Below are positions 9,177-17,993 of a stretch of 64,000 nucleotides of DNA, piece by piece (position 1 is the stretch's first letter; each line of letters opens with the position of its first letter). This DNA comes from Marinobacter sp. F3R08 (GTDB taxonomy: Bacteria; Pseudomonadota; Gammaproteobacteria; Pseudomonadales; Oleiphilaceae): contig NZ_JAHKPI010000014.1 in assembly GCF_018860425.1 (NCBI RefSeq), positions 1,237,069-1,301,068 of the forward strand, read 5' to 3'. A program made the position numbers and the translations under genes. The notes beneath the pieces are model-generated. The model was given only the letters and a program-made list of their open reading frames with translations, was not told the origin of the DNA and did not search any database.

Positions 9177-9186
9177 GAGTGGGGCC

Positions 9187-9990
9187 ATGAACGATTCGGG
9201 TTTGAAGGAGATGTTCGCGACGATTTCTTCCGGGGCGTTACTTGAAGCACTGATGATTGTGCTTATAGCGGCTTGCCTGACGTTGATTGTTCAAAAGCTG
9301 CTCCCGAAGATTGCCGTTAAGCTGGGTGGCAAACCCCGCTTCTACCTCCTGGCATCAGTGCCTTTGCTGCGGCTGGTTATTATTGCGGGAGCTATCGTAC
9401 TGGTAGTACCCGCGCTGATTGAACCATCATTCGAAAATATGGTGGCCATTTTTGGCGCTCTGGGTCTGGTCGTGGGTTTTGCGTTCAAGGATTACGGAAC
9501 CAGCTTGATTGCGGGCATCGTTACTCTCTACGAGATGCCATATCGTCCCGGTGACTGGATCGAGGTGGATGGCAACTATGGCGAGGTCCGCTCGATTGGT
9601 ATGCGTTCGGCGGAGCTGGTTACCCCAGATGATACGGTTCTTGTGATTCCCCACAGTAAACTCTGGGAATCCGTGATCGCCAATGCCAACGATGGCACCG
9701 ATAACCTGATGTGTGTGGCTGAATTCAATCTTGAGCCTCACCATGATGTCTGCAGAGTGATGACCTTGTTGAGGGATGTGGCCTACACGAGTCCCCATAC
9801 ACGGACATTCCGGCCTGTCGTTGTTGTGGTTTCCAATACTTCCTGGGGCATGTGTTATCGACTGAAAGCCTATCCGGTGGAAGTGAAAAACCAGTTCCGG
9901 TTTATTTCAGAGCTGACGGCCAGGGGCGCCAGGGCGCTTGCCGACGAGGGCGTCAATTTTGTTTCAGCTCCGGTCACCGGAGGACACTGA
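9187..9990 (+). CDS. MscS-family mechanosensitive ion channel
   Basis: The 267-residue protein has three N-terminal membrane segments. The third, pore-lining one (about 80-112) ends in GLVVGFAFKDYGTSLIAGI, followed by YEMPYRPGDWIEVDGNYGEV, the start of the MscS beta domain; E. coli MscS is 286 residues. It should open under membrane tension and release solutes during osmotic downshock. AGGAGTGGGG, overlapping the stop of the upstream unknown gene, serves as ribosome site, so expression is tied to that gene. Its last 27 bases overlap the convergent TRAP gene. Which MscS paralogue it is cannot be told from sequence alone. Confidence 0.9.
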   Translation: MNDSGLKEMFATISSGALLEALMIVLIAACLTLIVQKLLPKIAVKLGGKPRFYLLASVPLLRLVIIAGAIVLVVPALIEPSFENMVAIFGALGLVVGFAFKDYGTSLIAGIVTLYEMPYRPGDWIEVDGNYGEVRSIGMRSAELVTPDDTVLVIPHSKLWESVIANANDGTDNLMCVAEFNLEPHHDVCRVMTLLRDVAYTSPHTRTFRPVVVVVSNTSWGMCYRLKAYPVEVKNQFRFISELTARGARALADEGVNFVSAPVTGGH

Positions 9991-11061
9991 TAGCGGGGCT
10001 TCTTGTTCAAGCTGCGTGATCATCCGGAGCAGCGTGTCGAGTATTCGTTGTCCGTTTTCCCCGGTGCGTTCCAGATAAAAGTCACGTACCGGAATGCTGG
10101 CCTGACGGAAGACATCCCGTTCGGCATTGGTGAGGCGTACAACCGATAGTTGTCCTTCCTCAAGCATTTTTTCAAGCCGGTTCTGGTTAAGATCTTCCTG
10201 GGTTTTCCAGGCAACTTCAGCAACATCACTGAGGCCTTTGTTCAGCCATCGCCGCTGGTTTTCCGGCAGGGCGTTATACCACTCGGGGTTTGAGACGACA
10301 GAGGAAACGAACTGAGCCGGCCGGGCGAGCGTCAAGGTGCTCTGGACTTCATAGAAGTCCATTTCTTCAATGGCAAATACCGGATTGCTCTGAGCGTCTA
10401 TCTTGCGCAGTTGTAGGTCGCTGTATACCTGTGAATAGGGGGTCTGGGTAGGCTCTCCGCCGTAGACCCGAAAGGTTTTTGCGGCCATATTGGATGTCAT
10501 GGTCCGGATTCGAAGCCCGCTGAAGTCGTCCGGAGTTCGAAGCGGTTTGTTGGCGGTCCAGGCCATCCAGCCTTCGGGAACAAAGCTCAGCAGTTTCATG
10601 TTCTGCTGCGCATAAGGTTGTTCAAACAGTTCAAGCAATTCCGGGCTTGCCAGCAGCTGGCGGGTGATGTCGGCGTCCTCGGGCATGACATAGTGCAGCA
10701 TGAAAAGGCCTGCCTCGGGAACGATATCGGCAAGATGACCGGGAGAGGCGAACGTGAGGCTTACCGAACCGTTGCGGACCAATTCAGTGAGCTGAGTCGA
10801 GGTTCCCAGAGAGCCGTAAGGGAAGACGTCTATTTCAATTTTTCCATCAGAGCGTTCTTCAATGCGCTCCTTGAGGGCCATGGCATAGGCGTGTTGAACG
10901 CTACCCTCGATTTCCTCCAGGGCAAAGCGCCAGGTTACCGGATAATCCGTCCCTGTGCTGGTGGCATCCCCGTTGCCAGAGGTCTGACTGTCTGAACAAC
11001 CGGTCAACGCCATGGCCAGAGTGATACTCAGTGACCAGAACCTGAAACGGGTGATAGGCAT
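9964..11061 (-). CDS. TRAP transporter substrate-binding protein (DctP family), lipoprotein
   Basis: The 365-residue protein has a lipoprotein signal with lipobox ALTGC (Cys22), a Thr/Ser-rich linker, and the DctP fold, with GSLGTSTQLTELVRNGSVSL near residues 83-102 and SNPVFAIEEMDFYE in the ligand region. GGAG lies about nine bases before the ATG. DctP proteins bind organic acids and deliver them to DctQM membrane partners. No dctQ or dctM gene is in the window, so this is an orphan binding protein that must use distant partners or act as a sensor. The ligand is unknown. Confidence 0.85.
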   Translation of the reverse strand: MPITRFRFWSLSITLAMALTGCSDSQTSGNGDATSTGTDYPVTWRFALEEIEGSVQHAYAMALKERIEERSDGKIEIDVFPYGSLGTSTQLTELVRNGSVSLTFASPGHLADIVPEAGLFMLHYVMPEDADITRQLLASPELLELFEQPYAQQNMKLLSFVPEGWMAWTANKPLRTPDDFSGLRIRTMTSNMAAKTFRVYGGEPTQTPYSQVYSDLQLRKIDAQSNPVFAIEEMDFYEVQSTLTLARPAQFVSSVVSNPEWYNALPENQRRWLNKGLSDVAEVAWKTQEDLNQNRLEKMLEEGQLSVVRLTNAERDVFRQASIPVRDFYLERTGENGQRILDTLLRMITQLEQEAPLSVSSGDRS

Positions 11062-11097
11062 AGCGGGGACTCCAGTTCTCTCAATCCTTGTTTGATA

Positions 11098-11109
11098 TTG
11101 GTGTACAAG
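11098..11109. promoter_or_regulatory. Possible GntR/FadR-type operator
   Basis: TTGGTGTACAAG lies between the divergent TRAP binding-protein gene and the EamA transporter gene. It resembles the TTGGTnnACCAA palindromes bound by FadR-subfamily GntR regulators, which often control TRAP genes, but one half is degenerate (8 of 10 defined positions). No GntR gene is nearby. This is a weak call based on one site. Confidence 0.25.
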
Positions 11110-11199
11110 TTAACACAAGAATGTCTCCGGCCGTGGGTAACAGGGTGCGATTGCATTACACTGTCGCCACGAATGAGTCTGGGAAAGGAGAGTGGTTTG

Positions 11200-11235
11200 A
11201 TGAAGTTCCAGCTGCCGGAGAGAGGCCGGAAATGA
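11200..11235 (+). CDS. Candidate 11-residue leader peptide overlapping the EamA transporter start
   Basis: ATG at 11200 follows AAGGAG (11185-11190) with nine bases between, a better ribosome site than that of the gene it precedes. The reading frame encodes [11 protein letters not shown] and stops at TGA 11233-11235, forming an ATGA overlap with the transporter start at 11232. This arrangement suggests translational coupling or a regulatory upstream reading frame. No rare-codon run or regulatory hairpin was recognised. Confidence 0.4.
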   Translation: MKFQLPERGRK

Positions 11236-12140
11236 AGAATCAGAAGCAGGCGATGCTCTATGGCCTTGGCACGGTGCTGCTGTGGTCAACCGTGGCAACC
11301 GCGTTCAAGCTCTCTCTCAGGGAGCTCGCGCCCGTTCAGATGCTGCTGATTGCCTGCAGTGCGTCAGTGGTTGTTATAGCCATCATTCTGAAGCTTCAGG
11401 GCCGTTGGCATCTGGTGTTTTCGCTCAGTCGTAAACAGTATGCCCAGTCGTTTGGCATGGGGCTAATCAATCCCTGCCTGTACTATTTTCTTTTGTTCGG
11501 TGCCTTTGACCGACTGCCCGCCCAGGAAGCGCAACCGCTGAACTATACCTGGGCCCTGGTGCTGGCCTATATGTCGGTACCGTTTCTGGGGCACCGGCTG
11601 CGCAAGCTCGATATTGTTGCGGGCCTGATCTGTTATGCCGGAGTAGTGGTGATTGCTACCCGGGGGGCTGTCACTTCGCTGAGCTTCGAGGATCCGCTTG
11701 GGGTTTCTCTTGCCCTTGGCAGCACAGTGGTCTGGGCGTCCTACTGGATTATTGCTACACGGGATACCCGCGATCCGGTGGTTGGCCTGTTCCTGAATTT
11801 CCTGTGTGGGTTGCCGGTGATTGTTCTGATTTGCTGGTGGACGGAAGGTCTGACCTTTGCCACCGGAACGCCACTCGCCGCCGCGATTTATGTTGGTGTG
11901 TTTGAGATGGGCATTGCATTCGTGCTCTGGTCCTACGCCATGAAGAAGGCTGAGAATACTTCGAAGGTCAGCAATCTGATTTTTATATCACCGTTCCTTT
12001 CGCTGGTGTTTATCTATTTTATTCTTGGCGAGCAGATTCTGTCTTCTACCTACATCGGACTGGTTTTGATCATGATGGGACTCTGGATCCAGCAGAAAAA
12101 AGTGAAGAATCGGGAAGAGGCTCTGAATCTTGGCAGCTAG
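11232..12140 (+). CDS. DMT-superfamily (EamA) transporter
   Basis: From the ATG at 11232 the protein has 302 residues and ten hydrophobic segments in two EamA repeats (about 1-135 and 145-290), with the typical second-repeat end [20 protein letters not shown]. The open frame extends back to 11088, but the extension is polar, and AGAGG lies six bases before 11232. The family exports or imports metabolites across the inner membrane; the substrate is unknown. The short reading frame at 11200-11235 overlaps its start. The next gene begins inside its last four codons. Confidence 0.85.
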   Translation: MKNQKQAMLYGLGTVLLWSTVATAFKLSLRELAPVQMLLIACSASVVVIAIILKLQGRWHLVFSLSRKQYAQSFGMGLINPCLYYFLLFGAFDRLPAQEAQPLNYTWALVLAYMSVPFLGHRLRKLDIVAGLICYAGVVVIATRGAVTSLSFEDPLGVSLALGSTVVWASYWIIATRDTRDPVVGLFLNFLCGLPVIVLICWWTEGLTFATGTPLAAAIYVGVFEMGIAFVLWSYAMKKAENTSKVSNLIFISPFLSLVFIYFILGEQILSSTYIGLVLIMMGLWIQQKKVKNREEALNLGS

Positions 12141-12408
12141 CTGGTTTGTTTATATGGTGCGGACCGCAAGGGGGGCTCTGTATACCGGCATAACCACGGA
12201 CGTCGAAAGGCGATTCAGTGAACACCAGGCAGGTGCTCCGAAAGGCGCACGGAGTCTCAGGGGGAAGGGGCCGTTGGAACTGGTGTTCACAGGGGCCGCC
12301 GGAGACCGGAGTCGGGCCTCAAGGCTGGAGTGGCATATCAAACAATGGCCCCGGCCTAAAAAAGAGGCGCTTGCCCGGGGTGAGCTTAGCCTGCCAGATG
12401 ACGTCTGA
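12130..12408 (+). CDS. GIY-YIG nuclease-superfamily protein (YhbQ/UPF0213 type)
   Basis: This 92-residue protein starts at TTG inside the end of the EamA gene (11-base overlap), with AGAGG upstream. The GIY-YIG core is visible as [19 protein letters not shown] (GALYTGIT in place of GIYYIG), followed by [10 protein letters not shown] and KGARSLRG. The length fits single-domain YhbQ-type proteins, whose physiological role (DNA processing or repair) is poorly defined. Its 3' end overlaps the convergent hydrolase gene by 23 bases. Confidence 0.88.
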   Translation: MAASWFVYMVRTARGALYTGITTDVERRFSEHQAGAPKGARSLRGKGPLELVFTGAAGDRSRASRLEWHIKQWPRPKKEALARGELSLPDDV

Positions 12409-13279
12409 TGTGTTGGCCGGCCGTTTCCATGGCCTCGGTGGCCCGGTCAAGTTGACCACTGTGCACCTGGAAGACATGCCAGAGGCTGTTGAACAGCTCA
12501 AGCCGGGTGTCCACATGGTCCCGTCTTGCAGCGCTGGCCAGTCGTTCTGCGTCGTTCAGCAGGATTTCCTGACTGCCAGCCTGGATCAGCAAAGGAGGCA
12601 GGCCGCTCAGGTCACCAAAAATCGGTGAAATAAGCGGGTTGGTCAGTGATGCCTCTCCGGCATAAAGCTTTGCTGCCTTGCGGGTCCAGCTAGCCTGAAG
12701 CACCGGTTCGCAATCCGGCGCGTAGAGCTGTTCCTGTGTCAGGTCCACCCAGGGTGAAAATACCGTGAGCGATGCCGGAAGCGTTAAACCCTGATTGCGC
12801 AGGCGCATGGCCAGTGCAACAGACAGGCCGCCACCTGCAGAATCGCCGGCAACGGCAATCTGTTCAGGTTTTCGCCCCTCGTCCAGCAGGCCTTTCCAGC
12901 AGGCTTCCGCGTCATCCAGTGCCGCAGGGAAGGGATGCTCCGGAGCAAGCCGATAATCCGGCGTGATGACCTGGCAGCCGCTGGTTTTTGCCAGATGTCC
13001 GGTTATGCCCCGGTGGGTACGTGAGGAGCCTATGATATAGCCGCCGCCATGCAGATACAGGATGGTGCCTTGAGGGTTCTTGCCAAACGTTGTCCGGATT
13101 GCCGGAATGCCGCCGACAGTGGTGGTTTCGAACCTGGCACCCCGGGGCGGTACTGAGCTCCGGTAAGCCTGGCGAACAAAGCGTCTCTGAAGTGAGACCG
13201 GAACGGCCGGGCTGAGAACGGGTCTCACAAGCCGATACATGGTCTGGCGCAATGTGCTCTCCAGAAGGCGCTGCAACAT
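12386..13279 (-). CDS. Alpha/beta hydrolase, hormone-sensitive-lipase family
   Basis: The 297-residue protein carries the family's oxyanion motif HGGG (77-80) and nucleophile elbow GDSAGG (Ser147). A later FSPWVDL and LWHVFQVH match the regions holding the acid and His of the triad (His near residue 268). No signal peptide is seen, so it should be a cytoplasmic carboxylesterase acting on short or medium acyl esters. The N-terminal 40 residues are a basic, helical cap. It is a single-gene unit, convergent with the GIY-YIG gene and divergent from the hydrolase at 13358. Confidence 0.88.
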   Translation of the reverse strand: MLQRLLESTLRQTMYRLVRPVLSPAVPVSLQRRFVRQAYRSSVPPRGARFETTTVGGIPAIRTTFGKNPQGTILYLHGGGYIIGSSRTHRGITGHLAKTSGCQVITPDYRLAPEHPFPAALDDAEACWKGLLDEGRKPEQIAVAGDSAGGGLSVALAMRLRNQGLTLPASLTVFSPWVDLTQEQLYAPDCEPVLQASWTRKAAKLYAGEASLTNPLISPIFGDLSGLPPLLIQAGSQEILLNDAERLASAARRDHVDTRLELFNSLWHVFQVHSGQLDRATEAMETAGQHIRRHLAG

Positions 13280-13357
13280 CTGTGTCTTTCCTCTGCTATG
13301 GGTTAGGATTGAAAACCCGGAACTTTAAACTCATTTATGACAGGCGTTTAACTCTAC

Positions 13358-14365
13358 GTGTACTGGAAAACGGATACCATAGAAATTCCGAATTGGGACA
13401 GAGACTCTCTGCTGGAAAGGCTCGAAGCTTTTGATCCTTCCGTCCCGCGGGAACTGCCTGAGGAAATGGTGGCCTACTGCCGTTATTACGGCCTCGATCT
13501 CTGGGTTGAGCATCCGGGTGTGGCCTACCATCAGGGATACATCAATGCCGGTAATCATGAAGTCATGGTGCACTATTTTCGGCTGCCAGAGTCGACCCCT
13601 GAGCGTGGGACGGTGTTCATTCTTCATGGTTATTTCGACCACGTAGGGCTCTACAGTCAGTTGATTGATCGTTGTCTTGGGGCAGGTTTTGATGTTCTGG
13701 CATATGATCAGCCAGGCCATGGCCTTTCCAGTGGAACGCCAGCGTCGATTGGCAGTTTTCTGGAGTACCAGGGCGTTCTTGCGGATGTTATGGCCCAGGT
13801 AAGAGATAAGGTGCTCCAGCCCTGGTTTGCTGTTGGGCAGAGCACGGGAGGGGCGATCCTGATTGATTATCTTCTGTCCAATCAGCATAACCAGAAGACC
13901 TCCGAATTCCGGAACGTGGTGCTTCTGGCGCCTCTGGTCAGGCCGGCAGGATGGCTGGGAGCAAAAGTGCTCCATAGTATGGTGAAGCCTTTTATTTCCA
14001 GATGGCGCCGGGTGTTTGGGGCGAATAGTGGCAATACGCGTTTCCTGCGGTTCTTGCGGGAGCATGACCCACTTCAGGCGAGGGCGGTACACACCGATTG
14101 GGTAAGTGCTTTGCGACAGTGGGTGCCCCATATTGAATCAGCCAGACCTGTCGATTTTCCGGTGACGGTGGTGCAAGGTGAAAAGGATCTCACCGTCGAC
14201 TGGCAGCACAATTTACGAATTATCAGGAACAAATTTGCCTCTGTTGAGGAACTGAAAATCCCTGACGGAAGGCATCATCTTGTAAACGAAGCTCAGGATT
14301 TGCAGGCAACGGTATTCAATACCATCATTGATACGTTCAAGAACTCGGCACCACAGACTCGCTAG
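13358..14365 (+). CDS. Alpha/beta hydrolase (lysophospholipase/S33-like)
   Basis: The 335-residue protein starts at GTG with a poor ribosome site. It has HGYFDHVGLY near residue 90, YDQPGHGLSSG, and the nucleophile elbow GQSTGG with Ser162. GEKDLTVDW and DGRHHLVNE near the C-terminus would supply Asp and His. This is the monoglyceride-lipase / lysophospholipase-like (serine aminopeptidase S33) group. It has no signal peptide and the substrate is not known. It is followed 37 bases later by the OmpA lipoprotein gene. Confidence 0.83.
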   Translation: MYWKTDTIEIPNWDRDSLLERLEAFDPSVPRELPEEMVAYCRYYGLDLWVEHPGVAYHQGYINAGNHEVMVHYFRLPESTPERGTVFILHGYFDHVGLYSQLIDRCLGAGFDVLAYDQPGHGLSSGTPASIGSFLEYQGVLADVMAQVRDKVLQPWFAVGQSTGGAILIDYLLSNQHNQKTSEFRNVVLLAPLVRPAGWLGAKVLHSMVKPFISRWRRVFGANSGNTRFLRFLREHDPLQARAVHTDWVSALRQWVPHIESARPVDFPVTVVQGEKDLTVDWQHNLRIIRNKFASVEELKIPDGRHHLVNEAQDLQATVFNTIIDTFKNSAPQTR

Positions 14366-14402
14366 AGATCTCTGCCAGGAACATCCAGCACAGGAGAAAG
14401 TT

Positions 14403-15059
14403 GTGAAAAAGACAATAGTCGCGTTTGCACTGGCCACAGTCGGCCTTAGCGGTTGTATGACTTATGACCCATACACCGGCGAGGAGAAGACATCCAATGC
14501 GACCGTAGGCAGTGTTATTGGGGCCATTGGCGGCGCTGCCATTGGTGCGGCAACCTCCAGTAAAAGTGATCGCGCGAAAGGTGCCCTGATCGGTGCAGCG
14601 GGTGGTGCGGCTGTTGGCGGGGGCATCGGTTACTACATGGACAAACAGGAAGCCGAGCTGCGTCACAAGCTGGAAGGTACCGGTGTTCGCGTTGTGCGTA
14701 ATGGTGATGAAATCGAGCTTGTTATGCCGGGCAATATTACCTTCGATCTCAACGAATCGACCATCAAGCCATCGTTCAGCGGCACGCTGGAGTCTGTAGC
14801 GCTGGTTCTGAAAGAGTATGATAAGACCATCATCCAGATCGAGGGGCATACCGACAGCTCCGGCTCAGACAGCTACAACCAGTTGCTCAGTGAGCGTCGC
14901 GCTTCCTCTGTGCGTGATTTTCTGCTGAATCAGGGCATTGTACCCAATCGTACTCGAGCGGTTGGGTATGGAGAGCGTTATCCGGTGGCGTCCAACAGTA
15001 CGGCTGCCGGGCGTGAGCAGAACCGCCGTGTTGAGCTGACACTGGTGCCCATGCAGTAG
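14403..15059 (+). CDS. OmpA-family lipoprotein with glycine zipper (YiaD-like)
   Basis: The GTG start at 14403 follows AGGAGAAAG, giving 218 residues. It has a lipoprotein signal ending in GLSGC (Cys18), then a glycine-zipper segment (about 34-76; GSVIGAIGGAAIGAA and GAAGGAAVGGGIGY), then an OmpA C-terminal domain (about 100-215) with IQIEGHTDSSG and NRRVELTLVP, the peptidoglycan-binding signatures. YiaD of E. coli has the same order. It should be anchored in the outer membrane and bind peptidoglycan. A strong terminator follows 17 bases after the stop. Confidence 0.9.
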   Translation: MKKTIVAFALATVGLSGCMTYDPYTGEEKTSNATVGSVIGAIGGAAIGAATSSKSDRAKGALIGAAGGAAVGGGIGYYMDKQEAELRHKLEGTGVRVVRNGDEIELVMPGNITFDLNESTIKPSFSGTLESVALVLKEYDKTIIQIEGHTDSSGSDSYNQLLSERRASSVRDFLLNQGIVPNRTRAVGYGERYPVASNSTAAGREQNRRVELTLVPMQ

Positions 15060-15075
15060 GCGGGGTATTTTGCTG

Positions 15076-15117
15076 GCAATAAAAAAACCGGAGCTGATGC
15101 TCCGGTTTTTTTATTGC
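15076..15117. terminator. Bidirectional rho-independent terminator
   Basis: A perfect 19-bp inverted repeat (15076-15094 with 15099-15117) has a TGAT loop. The GC core ACCGGAGC is flanked by seven A on one side and seven T on the other, so it can end transcription in both directions: the OmpA lipoprotein gene from the left and serA from the right. Confidence 0.95.
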
Positions 15118-15127
15118 GGGTCGTGAA

Positions 15128-16357
15128 TCAGAACAGAACGCGACAGCGAATGGTTCCTTTCACTTTGAGCAGCTTCTCAAGCGCCAGTTCGCCGTAGGCT
15201 TTGTCGACATCAATCACGACATAGCCAATGTCTTCCTTGGTCTGAAGGTACTGACCACAGACGTTGATGCCATTTTCCGAGAACACCTGGTTGATTTCCG
15301 ACATCACGCCGGGCACATTTTCATGGATATGCAGCAGGCGATGCTGGTTGGGGTGCGATGGCAGTGCTACTTCCGGGAAGTTCACAGAAGAGACGGAAGT
15401 TCCGTTGTCGCTGTACATAGCCAGTTTTTCCGCCACTTCACGGCCAATGTTCTCCTGAGCTTCGATAGTGGAGCCGCCCACATGCGGGGTCAGGATCACG
15501 TTGTCGAATTCCCGAAGCGGAGAAACAAATTCCTCGTTGTTGGACTTGGGCTCCACCGGGAAGACATCGATGGCGGCACCCAGCAGTTTGCCGCTTGCCA
15601 ATGCTTCGGCCAGGGCGTCAATGTCTACTACCGTGCCGCGAGAGGCATTCATAAGGATGCTGCCAGGCTTCATCTGGGCGAATTGCTCTGCCTTGAACAT
15701 GTACTTGGTGGCCGGCGTTTCTGGTACGTGCAGACTGACCACGTCGGCAATGTTGAGCAACTCCTGGAGTGTGCCTACCTGGGTGGCGTTGCCGATCGAC
15801 AGTTTGGAAACCACGTCGTAGAAATACACATCCATGCCCAGGCTTTCGGCCAGGACACTGAATTGGGTGCCGATATTGCCATAGCCGATGATCCCCAGTT
15901 TTTTACCGCGGATTTCATAGCTGTCTTTGGCGGACTTCAACCATTCACCCCGGTGGGCCTTGGCGTTTTTCTCTGGAACGCCCCGCAGGAGCAGGATTGC
16001 CTGGGCCAGAACCAGTTCGGCCACGCTCCGGGTGTTGGAGAACGGCGCATTAAAGACGGCAATACCGCGTCGGGTTGCTGCCTGCAAATTCACCTGGTTG
16101 GTGCCAATACAGAAACAACCCACGGCCACCAGCTTCCTGGCGGCTTCAAATACTTTCTCGGTCAGCTGGGTGCGCGAGCGAATACCGACGAAGTGTGCGT
16201 CGGCAATTTTCTCAATCAGCTCTTCCTCGGCCAGCGAGTGAGTCAGATACTCAATGTTGGTGTAGCCCGCAGCATTCAGGGTATCAATCGCAGATTGATG
16301 CACGCCTTCCAGCAACAGAATCCGAATTTTGCTCTTCTCAAGAGACGTATTTGACAT
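15128..16357 (-). CDS. serA: D-3-phosphoglycerate dehydrogenase
   Basis: The 409-residue protein matches E. coli SerA (410) in length and order: substrate domain, NAD-binding domain with GYGNIG, catalytic His in TPHVGGSTIEAQ, and a C-terminal ACT domain (about 335-409) that binds the feedback inhibitor L-serine. It oxidises 3-phosphoglycerate in the first step of serine synthesis; such enzymes also reduce 2-oxoglutarate to D-2-hydroxyglutarate. GGAAG precedes the ATG. It diverges from a D-2-hydroxyglutarate dehydrogenase gene across about 190 bases, and serB for the last step of the pathway lies at 55.5 kb. Confidence 0.96.
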   Translation of the reverse strand: MSNTSLEKSKIRILLLEGVHQSAIDTLNAAGYTNIEYLTHSLAEEELIEKIADAHFVGIRSRTQLTEKVFEAARKLVAVGCFCIGTNQVNLQAATRRGIAVFNAPFSNTRSVAELVLAQAILLLRGVPEKNAKAHRGEWLKSAKDSYEIRGKKLGIIGYGNIGTQFSVLAESLGMDVYFYDVVSKLSIGNATQVGTLQELLNIADVVSLHVPETPATKYMFKAEQFAQMKPGSILMNASRGTVVDIDALAEALASGKLLGAAIDVFPVEPKSNNEEFVSPLREFDNVILTPHVGGSTIEAQENIGREVAEKLAMYSDNGTSVSSVNFPEVALPSHPNQHRLLHIHENVPGVMSEINQVFSENGINVCGQYLQTKEDIGYVVIDVDKAYGELALEKLLKVKGTIRCRVLF

Positions 16358-16547
16358 GGGCTTGCTTCCGAACCTTTCGTCACGTGAAATGACCTGTGGC
16401 CAGTGATCGTCAGGGCTGGCTCACAGAACAGGGGCGGTATGATACCATAAACAGAGATTTTCACAGTGCGCCGGTTTGCCTGAATCAACTGTCTGTGATT
16501 CCTGTTGCAAGATGCTCCGGCCCAAACCTGACGAGACCCAGAAATCC

Positions 16548-17951
16548 ATGAATTCCGAACAGATCATTGCTTCCCTCAAAGACCTGATGGCCACCGGTGT
16601 TGCTCCCGGCAAGGTACTGACCGACCCGGCGGATCTGGATACCTATGGCAAGGACTGGACCAAAATCTACCCGCCTAAGCCATTGGCGATTGTGTTGCCG
16701 AAGACCACCGAGCAGGTTCAGGCACTCGTGAAGTTCGCTAACGAGAACCAGGTCTCACTGGTGCCCTCCGGCGGCCGGACAGGACTGAGTGCGGGTGCGG
16801 TTGCTGCCAACGGAGAAGTGGTTGTAGCGTTTGACAACATGAACCAGATCCTGGAATTCAACGCCAGTGACCGCACGGTGCGCTGCCAGGCTGGTGTAGT
16901 CACGGAACAGTTGCAGAATGCCGCTGAGGACAACGGACTCTATTATCCAGTGGATTTTGCCTCCGCCGGCTCCAGCCAGCTCGGAGGTAATCTGTCCACC
17001 AACGCCGGCGGTATCAAGGTGATTCGGTACGGTATGAGCCGGGACTGGGTTTCCGGTCTCAAGGTGGTGACCGGTAAAGGTGATATTCTGGATCTCAACA
17101 AAGACTTGGAGAAGAACAACACCGGTTACGATCTCCGTCATCTTTTTATTGGTGCAGAAGGTACTCTGGGTTTTATCACCGAAGCCACCATGAAGCTTTC
17201 CCGTCAGCCGGAAAACCTGACGGTACTGGTTCTGGGTCTGAATGACCTGACCAATACCATGGACGTCTTGCAGACATTCCAGAAGAAGATTGATCTGACC
17301 GCCTATGAGTTCTTCTCCCACCAGGCCATGGGGCATGTGCTGGCTCATGGACAGGTGCAGGCACCTTTCGAAACGGAAGCGCCATACTACGCATTGCTGG
17401 AGTTTGAATCGGTCTCCGATCAGGTAATGGACGATGCCATGTCCCTGTTCGAGCAGTGTGTGGAGAGTGGCTGGGTGCTTGATGGCGTGATCAGCCAGAG
17501 CGAAACCCAGGCCCAGAACCTGTGGCAGCTTCGTGAGCGTATCTCCGAGTCTATTGCTCCGCGCACGCCCTACAAGAACGACATTTCTGTGGTGGTCTCG
17601 AAAGTGCCGGGTTTCCTTCAGGAAATCGACGCGGTGGTGACCGAGCATTACCCGGACTTCGAAATTATCTGGTTCGGTCACATTGGTGATGGCAACCTGC
17701 ATCTGAATATCCTCAAGCCAGAGGCTATGGCCAACGAGGATTTCTTTGAGAAATGCCAACAGGTTAACAAATGGGTGTTTGAGATTGTCGAACGCTATCA
17801 GGGCAGTGTGTCTGCCGAGCATGGCGTGGGGATGACCAAGAAACCCTATCTGCACTACACCCGCAGTGAGGCAGAGATTGCCTACCTGAGAGGCATCAAG
17901 CAGGTCTTCGATCCCAACGGCATCATGAATCCGGGCAAGATTTTCGACTGA
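16548..17951 (+). CDS. FAD-binding oxidoreductase, probable D-2-hydroxyglutarate dehydrogenase
   Basis: From the ATG at 16548 the protein has 467 residues; the open frame from 16476 adds a non-conserved leader. It is a GlcD/D2HGDH-type flavoprotein: VPSGGRTGLSAGAV and GSSQLGGNLSTNAGG form the FAD-binding PCMH half, and WFGHIGDGNLHLNI and EHGVGMTKKPYL are C-terminal substrate and metal signatures. It lies divergent from serA, the arrangement known from Pseudomonas where this dehydrogenase removes D-2-hydroxyglutarate made by SerA and passes electrons to an acceptor such as ETF. The family call is firm; the exact 2-hydroxyacid is inferred from that context. Confidence 0.85.
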   Translation: MNSEQIIASLKDLMATGVAPGKVLTDPADLDTYGKDWTKIYPPKPLAIVLPKTTEQVQALVKFANENQVSLVPSGGRTGLSAGAVAANGEVVVAFDNMNQILEFNASDRTVRCQAGVVTEQLQNAAEDNGLYYPVDFASAGSSQLGGNLSTNAGGIKVIRYGMSRDWVSGLKVVTGKGDILDLNKDLEKNNTGYDLRHLFIGAEGTLGFITEATMKLSRQPENLTVLVLGLNDLTNTMDVLQTFQKKIDLTAYEFFSHQAMGHVLAHGQVQAPFETEAPYYALLEFESVSDQVMDDAMSLFEQCVESGWVLDGVISQSETQAQNLWQLRERISESIAPRTPYKNDISVVVSKVPGFLQEIDAVVTEHYPDFEIIWFGHIGDGNLHLNILKPEAMANEDFFEKCQQVNKWVFEIVERYQGSVSAEHGVGMTKKPYLHYTRSEAEIAYLRGIKQVFDPNGIMNPGKIFD

Positions 17952-17963
17952 ATACCTGAACCA

Positions 17964-17993
17964 GGCTTCGGATCACCCCGCTGATCCGAAGCC
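17964..17993 (+). terminator. GC-rich hairpin after the D2HGDH gene
   Basis: A 12-bp perfect inverted repeat (17964-17975 with 17982-17993) has a six-base loop and begins 13 bases after the stop codon. It has no T-run, so it is a transcript-end stabiliser or weak terminator rather than a classic intrinsic terminator. Confidence 0.5.

Noticed and set aside
15323..16354. Long antisense open frame (343 codons) opposite serA
   Set aside because: It is the shadow of a GC-biased conserved gene; the serA product is complete and conserved on the other strand.
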